From assembly GCA_022376925.1 (NCBI GenBank), contig JAIOJX010000032.1, forward strand, positions 101,734,794 through 101,798,793: a stretch of 64,000 nucleotides of DNA, in the 5' to 3' direction. The number at the start of each line of letters is the position of its first letter. Position 1 is the stretch's first letter. Position numbers and translations under genes: made by a program. The stretch is from Tragulus kanchil (taxonomy: Eukaryota; Chordata; Mammalia; Artiodactyla; Tragulidae). The notes beneath the pieces were generated by a model. It ran no database searches. It was not told the DNA's origin and worked only from the letters and a program-made list of their open reading frames with translations. This document shows positions 47,382 to 58,146 of the stretch, one piece after another.

Positions 47382-48360
47382 CAGTCATCTCTTGTGTTGT
47401 TGGAAGAGGATGTTTGCTATGCCCAGTGCATTCTCTTGGCATACAGTCCAAAATTATAAAGAATACAGTCCAAAAGTACTCAAAATATTTGAGTCAGAGG
47501 GATCAAGAGTGAGAAAAATATAAAGCTGACTTGAAGGGATGAAAAAAATCATTAAATGTCAGAGTCTGAGCTTTCACAGATGCTGAAACTATAAGATTAG
47601 GACTTTAAAGAGGGTTTAATAGCTGAGTAAGATAAAGCTAAATATGCTTTAATGAATATACAAATAGCAATGCTCAGCAGAGAAATACAAAATGTAAAAA
47701 TAAGTGAAAATTTTTGAAGTGAAAAAAATTGAATATTTGAAATCAACTTACTGGATAAACTTACTAGCAGAATGTAGAGGATGGAGTAAAGAGTAATTTT
47801 GATTTTGAAACTAGATTGCTCAAAATGATCCAGTTTAAAGAAGAGAGAAAAAAAATTAATTATAGTCTCCAGGACCAGTGCAGAATTTCAAAATGTCTAT
47901 CATGTGAGTACTTAGAGTCCAAATAGAAGATGAGAAAGGGAACGGGACAAAAGTGTTTAAAGAAATAACAGCTGAAAACTCCTCACAGTGTGTGAAAAAA
48001 ATAAAAACTCACTGATTCAAGAAACTCAGTGAATTCCAAATATGAATAATATAAATTTAATGATAATGATTCTTGGGTATAATATAGTCAAATTTCTGAA
48101 ACCAAAGAAGAAAAAATCTGAAAATAGCAAGAGAACAATGAACTGAACTACAGAAAGGGGGACAAAGATTTGAATAACTGCAGGCTCCATGACAATTAAA
48201 GAAGACTTTCATGAAGACAATGAAGAAAATAGCTTAAACTTATGGGATTAAAAAAAAATGAAAAAAAAAAAAAGCTCAAGCTAGAATTCTATAGCCAATG
48301 AAAATATTTTTCAAGTCTGAAGCCAAAATAAAAGAATCTTTCAGCTAAAGAAAAACCGAG

Positions 48361-50591
48361 TGAATGTGTTACAGTCTGAACTGTGTTACCAGACATGATA
48401 ATGAAAGTTCTTCAGTGTGGAGAGAATGGAACCCAACGGAACTCTGATCCTTAGGAAAGACAGAGTAGCACTGGTAATACATAGGTGGATATAAAAGTCT
48501 ATTTTTTTCTCTTAAAATACATGTTAATATATAAAGCAAAAGTTATGTTATTTTGAGGGGTTTATGATATATGAAGATACATGTCACAGCTACAACATAA
48601 AGTATGGTGATGAGTTAAATACACTTAATTGGTTGTAAGATTTTTATATTATATGTGAAGAAGTGTAATATCAAGTCTAGGCAGAGGAAAAAGTTAATGA
48701 TATACAGTGTAATCAATCCTTAGAAAACCCACTTAAAAATAAAAGCATAGAGCTGTGGCAAATGAGTGAATTAAGAATTTAAAAATATGTAAATAATTTA
48801 AAGAAAGACAAGAAAGGATATAGAAGAACAAAACACAAGGGACAGAGAGAATAACAAGTTCAAGCATATCAACAATTATACTAAATGTTAATAAATACTC
48901 CAATTGAAAGTCAAAGTTTTTAAGAATAGATAGGAAAAAGAAAGACCCAGTTTCATGCTACCTAGAAAAACTTTGAATTTTAAAGGTTCAGTTTTCTTGA
49001 AATTGATGAAATTGATATGCCCTGCAAACAGTAACTATAAGGTTAGGCTAGCTGTATTATTATTTGATAAAGTATACATCAAAATGAGGAGTATTAACAG
49101 AGATAAATAATTTTATTGTGATAAAATATCAGTTCATCAGGAACATATAATAATCACAGGTAAGTATATACTAAATAGTAGAGCTTTAAAATATATAAAA
49201 TAGTAATAGAATATTAGATGATTTTAACACCCTTTGTTCAACAATGGATAAAGCAATTAGACCAAAAATTTTATTAAAAGACATGATCAATCACCTTAAT
49301 CTAATTTATATATAAATATATAAAATTATATATAAAAATATATTTATAATTATATAAGTATGTATGGGCTTCTCTGATAGCTCAGCAAGTAAAGAATCTA
49401 TCTGCAATATAGGAGATCTCAGTTTGATCTCTGGGTCAGGAAGATTCCCTAAAAGACCCCTGGTATTTCCTTGAGAATTCACACAGATCTGGTGAGTAAA
49501 GAGATGAATGTGTTACAGTCTGAACTGTGTTACCAGACATGATAATGAAAGTTCTTCAGTGTGGAAGAATGGAACCCAGGAACTCTGATCCTTAGGAAAG
49601 ACAGAGTAGCACTGGTAATACATAGGTGGATATAAAAGTCTATTTTTTTCTCTTAAAATACATGTTAATATATAAAGCAAAAGTTATGTTATTTTGAGGG
49701 GTTTATGATATATGAAGATACATGTCACAGCTACAACATAAAGTATGGTGATGAGTTAAATACACTTAATTGGTTGTAAGATTTTTATATTATATGTGAA
49801 GAAGTGTAATATCAAGTCTAGGCAGAGGAAAAAGTTAATGATATACAGTGTAATCAATCCTTAGAAAACCCACTTAAAAATAAAAGCATAGAGCTGTGGC
49901 AAATGAGTGAATTAAGAATTTAAAAATATGTAAATAATTTAAAGAAAGACAAGAAAGGATATAGAAGAACAAAACACAAGGGACAGAGAGAATAACAAGT
50001 TCAAGCATATCAACAATTATACTAAATGTTAATAAATACTCCAATTGAAAGTCAAAGTTTTTAAGAATAGATAGGAAAAAGAAAGACCCAGTTTCATGCT
50101 ACCTAGAAAAACTTTGAATTTTAAAGGTTCAGTTTTCTTGAAATTGATGAAATTGATATGCCCTGCAAACAGTAACTATAAGGTTAGGCTAGCTGTATTA
50201 TTATTTGATAAAGTATACATCAAAATGAGGAGTATTAACAGAGATAAATAATTTTATTGTGATAAAATATCAGTTCATCAGGAACATATAATAATCACAG
50301 GTAAGTATATACTAAATAGTAGAGCTTTAAAATATATAAAATAGTAATAGAATATTAGATGATTTTAACACCCTTTGTTCAACAATGGATAAAGCAATTA
50401 GACCAAAAATTTTATTAAAAGACATGATCAATCACCTTAATCTAATTTATATATAAATATATAAAATTATATATAAAAATATATTTATAATTATATAAGT
50501 ATGTATGGGCTTCTCTGATAGCTCAGCAAGTAAAGAATCTATCTGCAATATAGGAGATCTCAGTTTGATCTCTGGGTCAGGAAGATTCCCT
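48361..50591. repeat. Duplication S, period 1141-1144
   Basis: Bases 48361-49450 recur at 49505-50591. Copy 2 lacks three bases in its first 80. The 54-base spacer 49451-49504 is a gapped version of 50592-50665: ctggtat, ccttgagaattc, a cacagacaga-like block and tctggtgagta appear in the same order. Confidence 0.97.
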
Positions 50592-50727
50592 GGAGAAAGA
50601 AATGACTACCCACTCTGGTATCCTTGCCTTGAGAATTCCACGGACAGAGGAGTCTGGTGAGTACAATCCATGGGGCCTCTAGTCTAGTCTAGTCTAGTCT
50701 AAACAACTAATGCTTTCACTTTTTGCC
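50507..50727 (+). mobile_element. Bov-tA SINE in the L1M, with TSD and pentamer tract
   Basis: Sense SINE starting gggcttctctgatagctcag, with aggagatctcagtttgatct and tgactacccactctggtatc. A (CTAGT)n run of five units (about 50677-50700) stands where the usual tail sequence would be. Target-site duplications ataagtatgtat (50495-50506) and ataagtatatat (50728-50739). The first 85 bases also occur at 49366-49450. Confidence 0.9.
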
Positions 50728-51305
50728 ATAAGTATATATAATTGCATTAAATATATATACATAAGTACTATGTATATATAAATGCCACAGTTGCAGAACA
50801 TACATTCTTATTAAGTGCAATAATATGTTTAAAAAGCCAGACTATGGCATGGGTCATATAGTAAGTCTCAATAACTTAAAAAAAAATTAGAATCATACAG
50901 GATATGTCCTCTGAATTTCACAAAATTAATTGGAAATCAGAAGCTAAAATGTCTATGAAAACCCCATATATTTATAATTAAATAAACACTCCTAAATAAT
51001 CCATTGGTCAAAGAGAGAATCACAAAGGAAAAGAGAAGTTACTTTAAATCGAATAATGACCAAAATACAGTGTATCAAGCTGTGAAATACAGTTAAAGCA
51101 GTCCTTAGAGGAAAACTTGTAGCTTTAAATGTTTAATATATATTAGTGAAAAGAAAAGAATTCTTTAGAAATCTCAGGTTTTGTGTCAAGAAACAAGAAA
51201 AAAAAATGCAAAAAAGAAGGAAGAAAATAAAAATGAAAAAGAGGAGAAACAAGTGAAATTTGAGAAAGGTCTAACACTGGAGAAAATCAATGTTAAACCA
51301 AGAAC

Positions 51306-53568
51306 TGGTTCTTTGAAAAGATGGGAAAAATCTATATAAACTTGTAGCTAAGTAATGAATGAAATCTAACCAACAGTATAAGAATAAAAAAAAAAAATCA
51401 CTATAAATCTCATGTACATTGAATGGATACTAAGTGAAAATAATTAACAACTTAATACCTGCAAATTTGACAGCTTAGAGGTAATGGACTAATTTATCCA
51501 AATACACCAAATATCAATTCTCACTCATGAAGTAATAGATAACCTGAATTATCTCTATACCCATTAAATAAATTAAATTGCTTGTAAAAACCTTCACACA
51601 AAGAGAGCTCCAAGTTCAGATGGAATTGCTGGTAAGTCCTTCTAAACATTTGAGGAAAATAGTAATAGCAATTTGACACAAATAATTTCACAAAGTAGAA
51701 GAGGAAACATTTCCTAACTCATGCTGTAAGTCTATCAGTTTCCTTGACAAAAACCACACCAAGACATTAAAAAAAGAAGAAGAAAAACTACATTATTTCT
51801 CATACTTGTAGATATAAAACCCCTTATGAATATTTTAGAAAATTAATATCCAGCAAAATAATAAGAAAATAATGCATCCTGACCAAATGGGATTTATTTT
51901 AGGAATTCAAAGTTTAACATTTGAAAATGGATACAACTCATCCTACTAACTTAAGATATTTAATATGATAATTGTAATAAATGACAAAAGTACATTTAAA
52001 CTATGGTGGATTCAGGTGGATGTGTGGCAGTAAACAACAAAACTGTGTAAAAAATAAAATTAAATTAAAAAAATCAATACCCATTTATAATAAAATTCTT
52101 GGAAAACTATGAATGAAAAACATATTTAAATCTGACTTCATAAAGGACATCTACAAAAACCTACATGTAACATCATAATTAATGATGAAAGATTGACTAC
52201 TTTGCCTCTAAAATCAAGAAGAAGACAAGGAAGTTCGCTCTTGCTGCATCTACTCAACATTATATTGGTAACTTGATCAGGACAATTAGGCAAGAAAATG
52301 TAGAATGCTGTATTGGCATAAGGATAGACATATAGATAAATAGAATAGAACTGAGAATGCATAAATAAATTCTTTCATTTTTGGTCAACTGATTTTTAAC
52401 AAGAATGTTAAATATTTTTTAAGAAAGATACTAATGAAATCTCACGGGAAATAAAAAAATGGTTCTTTGAAAAGATGGGAAAAATCTATATAAACTTGTA
52501 GCTAAGTAATGAATGAAATCTAACCAACAGTATAAGAATAAAAAAAAAAAATCACTATAAATCTCATGTACATTGAATGGATACTAAGTGAAAATAATTA
52601 ACAACTTAATACCTGCAAATTTGACAGCTTAGAGGTAATGGACTAATTTATCCAAATACACCAAATATCAATTCTCACTCATGAAGTAATAGATAACCTG
52701 AATTATCTCTATACCCATTAAATAAATTAAATTGCTTGTAAAACCTTCACACAAAGAGAGCTCCAAGTTCAGATGGAATTGCTGGTAAGTCCTTCTAAAC
52801 ATTTGAGGAAAATAGTAATAGCAATTTGACACAAATAATTTCACAAAGTAGAAGAGGAAACATTTCCTAACTCATGCTGTAAGTCTATCAGTTTCCTTGA
52901 CAAAAACCACACCAAGACATTAAAAAAAGAAGAAGAAAAACTACATTATTTCTCATACTTGTAGATATAAAACCCCTTATGAATATTTTAGAAAATTAAT
53001 ATCCAGCAAAATAATAAGAAAATAATGCATCCTGACCAAATGGGATTTATTTTAGGAATTCAAAGTTTAACATTTGAAAATGGATACAACTCATCCTACT
53101 AACTTAAGATATTTAATATGATAATTGTAATAAATGACAAAAGTACATTTAAACTATGGTGGATTCAGGTGGATGTGTGGCAGTAAACAACAAAACTGTG
53201 TAAAAAATAAAATTAAATTAAAAAAATCAATACCCATTTATAATAAAATTCTTGGAAAACTATGAATGAAAAACATATTTAAATCTGACTTCATAAAGGA
53301 CATCTACAAAAACCTACATGTAACATCATAATTAATGATGAAAGATTGACTACTTTGCCTCTAAAATCAAGAAGAAGACAAGGAAGTTCGCTCTTGCTGC
53401 ATCTACTCAACATTATATTGGTAACTTGATCAGGACAATTAGGCAAGAAAATGTAGAATGCTGTATTGGCATAAGGATAGACATATAGATAAATAGAATA
53501 GAACTGAGAATGCATAAATAAATTCTTTCATTTTTGGTCAACTGATTTTTAACAAGAATGTTAAATAT
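51306..53568. repeat. Duplication T, period 1153-1154
   Basis: Bases 51306-52415 recur at 52460-53568. One A is lost in copy 2 (gtaaaaacct against gtaaaacct). The 44-base spacer (52416-52459) is A-rich and I cannot derive it from the flanks. The unit is L1M ORF2 (RT) sequence. Confidence 0.96.
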
Positions 53569-53795
53569 CTTCTTACCCAGGACCATTCAAGGTGGAAGGA
53601 AGAGTCTCTTCAGCAAATGATATGGGGGCAACTGGATATTCATATGCAAAATAATGAAATTGGGCACTTCACCATATACAAAAACATTAACTCAAAATGA
53701 TTCATAGACCTAACTGTAAAAGCTAAAAACTATAAACTCTTACACAAAAGTCTAGAAATATAACTTCATGACCTTCAGTTAGGCAAACCTTGTGT

Positions 53796-54465
53796 ATCTA
53801 TATCTCTGTCGTTAGGTTTGTTCACTTGTTTTGCAGATTCCACATAAAAGTGAAATAATAGAGTGTTTGTTTTTCTCTGTCTGACTTATTTTACTTAGCA
53901 TAATACTGTCTATGTCCAATCTATGTTGGCTGGCACAAATGGCAAGATTTCATTTTTTATGACTGAGTAATGTTCCATTGTGTATGTATCACATCTTTTT
54001 TATCAATTTATCTGTTGATAGGTGCTTGGGTTGCTTCCATATCTCAGCTATTGTCAATAATATTAATGCTACAATGAATATAGAGATTCAATGTCTTTTC
54101 TAGTTAGTGTTTCTGTTTTCTTCAGATAAATACACAGGTGCTGAATTGCTGGTTATTATGATAGTCCTAATTTTAATTTTTTGAGAAATTTCCATACTGT
54201 TTTTCACAGGGGCTACATAATTTATATTCTCACCAGCAGTGGAAGAGTGTTCCCTTTTCTCTACATCTTTACCAACGTTTGTTTCTGTGATCTTTTGATA
54301 ATAGCTGTTCTGACAGATGTGAGATGAAATCTCAGTTGTTTTGAGTTGCTTTTCTTTGATGAATAGTGATGCTGAGTACCTTTTCACGTGCTTTTCACCA
54401 TCTGTACATCTTCTTTGGAAAAATGTCTATTTAGATCCTTTGACCATGTTCCTAATCTCATCTTT
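53796..54465 (-). mobile_element. L1 ORF2 tail, antisense
   Basis: Antisense L1 3' part: tgactgagtaatgttccatt, ggtgcttgggttgcttccat, ggaagagtgttcccttttct, gatgaatagtgatgctgagt. It abuts the sense L1M. The 95-codon frame 54100-54387 (-) carries decayed ORF2 C-terminal sequence. Partial copy at 55060-55562. Confidence 0.8.
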
Positions 54466-56147
54466 TTATAAGGAGTTTAGAACTTCAGTATATGAATTTG
54501 GGTGGGGCCACAGAAATCTCATAGCAATCCTGTCTCTCTGACCCATAAAATCTATATTCTTCTTGCATGAAAAATAAATTTTCCAAAAGTGCGATGCCTG
54601 TGGATTGTTTACACATAATGCAAGTTGCGAGCAAAGAAACAGGAGATTATCAAAACTTTCTGAATAATTGTACTGCCAAAACCAAAACAAAACAGAATCC
54701 TTAAATCCAAAAGGAACAAGAATCTGACTGTATTAGAGGAGATTCTGACTGTTCACGTTGTAAAATAATCTCCGAGACCACTAAAGTTGACAAGCAGAGA
54801 ATGGACCGAAAAAATGGCTTTGCCTCCCCAGCCTCAGAACATGTTGCTTAATAGTTACTTCAGATGTGGTTAAAATAATAATGGAAAAGAAATATATCAG
54901 ATATCAGAGCCAAGGACAATGGAGAAAAAGTACAAGAGACCTACTTTGTGAGTGTGGACTCAGGGCATGATTTAGGCTTAGTTTCCTCTCCTAAGTAGGG
55001 ACCTTTAAAACTTCTGCTCAGTAGAATTTCAGATTTACTATGGGACAGTCGGGTTTTCTAGTAATGTTCCATTGTGTATGTATCACATCTTTTTTATCAA
55101 TTTATCTGTTGATAGGTGCTTGGGTTGCTTCCATATCTCAGCTATTGTCAATAATATTAATGCTACAATGAATATAGAGATTCAATGTCTTTTCTAGTTA
55201 GTGTTTCTGTTTTCTTCAGATAAATACACAGGTGCTGAATTGCTGGTTATTATGATAGTCCTAATTTTAATTTTTTGAGAAATTTCCATACTGTTTTTCA
55301 CAGGGGCTACATAATTTATATTCTCACCAGCAGTGGAAGAGTGTTCCCTTTTCTCTACATCTTTACCAACGTTTGTTTCTGTGATCTTTTGATAATAGCT
55401 GTTCTGACAGATGTGAGATGAAATCTCAGTTGTTTTGAGTTGCTTTTCTTTGATGAATAGTGATGCTGAGTACCTTTTCACGTGCGTTTTCACCATCTGT
55501 ACATCTTCTTTGGAAAAAATGTCTATTTAGATCCTTTGACCATGTTCCTAATCTCATCTTTTTATAAGGAGTTTAGAACTTCAGTATATGAATTTGGGTG
55601 GGGGCCACAGAAATCTCATAGCAATCCTGTCTCTCTGACCCATAAAATCTATATTCTTCTTGCATGAAAAATAAATTTTCCAAAAGTGCGATGCCTGTGG
55701 ATTGTTTACACATAATGCAAGTTGCGAGCAAAGAAACAGGAGATTATCAAAACTTTCTGAATAATTGTACTGCCAAAACCAAAACAAAACAGAATCCTTA
55801 AATCCAAAAGGAACAAGAATCTGACTGTATTAGAGGAGATTCTGACTGTTCACGTTGTAAAATAATCTCCGAGACCACTAAAGTTGACAAGCAGAGAATG
55901 GACCGAAAAAATGGCTTTGCCTCCCCAGCCTCAGAACATGTTGCTTAATAGTTACTTCAGATGTGGTTAAAATAATAATGGAAAAGAAATATATCAGATA
56001 TCAGAGCCAAGGACAATGGAGAAAAAGTACAAGAGACCTACTTTGTGAGTGTGGACTCAGGGCATGATTTAGGCTTAGTTTCCCTCTCCTAAGTAGGGAC
56101 CTTTAAAACTTCTGCTCAGTAGAATTTCAGATTTACTATGGGACAGT
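53966..56147. repeat. Duplication U, period 1094-1098
   Basis: Bases 53966-55049 recur at 55060-56147. Copy 2 has four single-base insertions (at about 55486, 55520, 55605, 56083), at least three of them extending a homopolymer run. A 10-base spacer separates the copies. Confidence 0.97.
54466..55049. other. No gene seen
   Basis: Unrecognised moderate-GC sequence. A 74-codon antisense frame (54466-54690) has no domain. Copy at 55563-56147. Bases 56148-56354 are likewise unrecognised. Confidence 0.55.
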
Positions 56148-56354
56148 GTCTGCTGTGTGTTTCCTATAGTTTCTCTTTTTAAATAGGATTATTTATTGTG
56201 GTTTTTCCATTCTGTTATATATCGGGTGTGTGGCGAACAGATAATTTGTCTTTTTAGTACAGAGGTCTCTGGATCAAGAGAAACCACATCTGGACCTAAT
56301 AAAAAGACTATTTTTCATAGTGCTCTGATGAGGAGATTGCTGCAGATCATACAG

Positions 56355-56730
56355 TGTTATGGGCTGAACTGTGTCCTTTTAACATTCATATGTTAAAATC
56401 CTAACCCCTAGTAACTTAGGGTGTGACCGTATTTGAAAATAGGGCTTTTAAAAAAGTAATTAACTCATTTGAACTTAATTACTTTTTTAAAAGCCTTGTA
56501 ATTCTGTATGACTGGTGTCCTTGTAACAAGAGATTAGGACACAGGTCAAAGTGATACCCTTGTGATGACACAGGGATAAAACAGCTAACTCAGAGAGAGA
56601 TTTTGGAAGAAGTGAACCCTGTTAATACCTTTGCTTCAGACTTATATCATCTCGTAATATGAAAAATAAAGTACTTGTGTTTAAACCACCCGGTCTTTGG
56701 CATTTTCTATGGTAGCCCTCACAAACTAAC
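56355..56730 (+). mobile_element. MLT1-like (ERVL-MaLR) solo LTR
   Basis: tgttatgggctgaactgtgt, catatgttaaaatcctaacc, gactggtgtccttgtaacaa, aaaccacccggtctttggca and a final tagccctcacaaac follow MLT1 order. No internal ERV sequence is attached. It holds a perfect 21-base inverted repeat at 56443-56495. Copy at 57444-57820. Confidence 0.8.
56443..56495. repeat. Perfect 21-base inverted repeat, 11-base loop
   Basis: Arms 56443-56463 and 56475-56495 are exact reverse complements (left arm begins ggcttttaaaaaag, right arm ends cttttttaaaagcc), with loop ctcatttgaac. Copy at 57532-57584. Confidence 0.97.
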
Positions 56731-57062
56731 CGTTCCAGATATAGGGACTTTGTGTTTGCTGCAGTGGCAGGATAGACTTTGGGACTGACTCCTTGTAGAG
56801 AGGTACATGTGTAATATTTCCACAAAGAAGAGTAAACATTTTATCAGTAGAAGGGCTGGCCTTGTGAGTCATTAGGGTAAAGTCTCAGTATTTCCTGTTC
56901 TCTGTGTTAGTCATCTTTGTCTAGGTTTTGTCTCTAAACTGTCTGTGGTTCACAACAATGAAAATTTATTTCTCATACATGTTGCATGTTTACCATAGTA
57001 GAACATGACCCCTCTCCATGAATCTTCCTCATTCTAGAACTCAGGTTACAAAAAAATTTTCT
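56731..57062. other. No gene seen
   Basis: Unrecognised sequence between the LTR and the SINE. Copy at 57821-58152. Confidence 0.55.
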
Positions 57063-57345
57063 GTTGGTCTTCTCTGGTGGTCCAGTGGGTAAGAACACTG
57101 CCTTGCAGTACAAGGGGTGCTGGTTTGATCCCTGGCCTGGGAAGATCTCATGTGCCACATGGTGGCTGGACAGATTTGTCCAACTACTGAGCTGGAGGTC
57201 TGGAGCGCATGCACCCAGAGCCGGTGCTCTGCAGTGAGAGAGGCCACTGCAGTGGGAGGCCCACACAGGCCAAAAAAGAACAAAGATGGATGATAAATGA
57301 AAGACCAACAGAAGTGTCCAGAAAAAAAACAAAATTTTTAAGAAA
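57063..57345 (+). mobile_element. CHR-2-type SINE
   Basis: Sense SINE: tctctggtggtccagtgggt, ggtttgatccctggcctggg, ctggaggtctggagcgcatg, gggaggcccacacaggcc, then an A-rich tail. aaaattttct lies on both sides of the copy at 58153 and may be the target-site duplication. Further copies at 58153-58433 (V) and 59249-59530 (W). Antisense frames of 126, 80 and 64 codons are SINE sequence. Confidence 0.88.
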
Positions 57346-58146
57346 ATTTTCAAAGATTTGGATCAAGAGAAACCACATCTGGACCTAATAAAAAGACTAT
57401 TTTTCATAGTGCTCTGATGAGGAGATTGCTGCAGATCATACAGTGTTATGGGCTGAACTGTGTCCTTTTAACATTCATATGTTAAAATCCTAACCCCTAG
57501 TAACTTAGGGTGTGACCGTATTTGAAAATAGGGCTTTTAAAAAAGTAATTAACTCATTTGAACTTAATTACTTTTTTAAAAGCCTTGTAATTCTGTATGA
57601 CTGGTGTCCTTGTAACAAGAGATTAGGACACAGGTCAAAGTGATACCCTTGTGATGACACAGGGATAAAACAGCTAACTCAGAGAGAGATTTTGGAAGAA
57701 GTGAACCCTGTTAATACCTTTGCTTCAGACTTATATCATCTCGTAATATGAAAAATAAAGTACTTGTGTTTAAACCACCCGGTCTTTGGCATTTTCTATG
57801 GTAGCCCTAACAAACTAACCGTTCCAGATATAGGGGACTTTGTGTTTGCTGCAGTGGCAGGATAGACTTTGGGACTGACTCCTTGTAGAGAGGTACATGT
57901 GTAATATTTCCACAAAGAAGAGTAAACATTTTATCAGTAGAAGGGCTGGCCTTGTGAGTCATTAGGGTAAAGTCTCAGTATTTCCTGTTCTCTGTGTTAG
58001 TCATCTTTGTCTAGGTTTTGTCTCTAAACTGTCTGTGGTTCACAACAATGAAAATTTATTTCTCATACATGTTGCATGTTTACCATAGTAGAACATGACC
58101 CCTCTCCATGAATCTTCCTCATTCTAGAACTCAGGTTACAAAAAAA

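Larger units (their letters stand above)
43044..47440 (-). mobile_element. BovB (RTE) LINE, antisense, 5'-truncated
   Basis: Begins cagttcagttcagttcctca (BovB 3' tail, antisense), passes the antisense YADD region (catctgcatacctgagc near 44938) and ends cattctcttggc at 47440. The possible target-site duplication atacagtcca is at 43034-43043 and again at 47441-47450 and 47463-47472. Removing the repeated parts of Q and R leaves about 2.2 kb, so the 5' third of a full BovB is absent. Confidence 0.88.
47500..53795 (+). mobile_element. Old L1 (L1M-type), ORF1 to ORF2, sense
   Basis: Reads in L1 order: the ORF1 end (attctatagccaatgaaaat near 48287, gaaagttcttcagtgtgg), the endonuclease region (ttaacaccctttgttcaaca, aggatatgtcctctgaattt), the RT region (ggttctttgaaaagatggg, aaagagagctccaagttcag, catcctgaccaaatgggat) and a distal block (ataatgaaattgggcacttc). 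Many stops. Duplications S and T inflate its length. After collapsing them it is about 4 kb. Confidence 0.8.
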
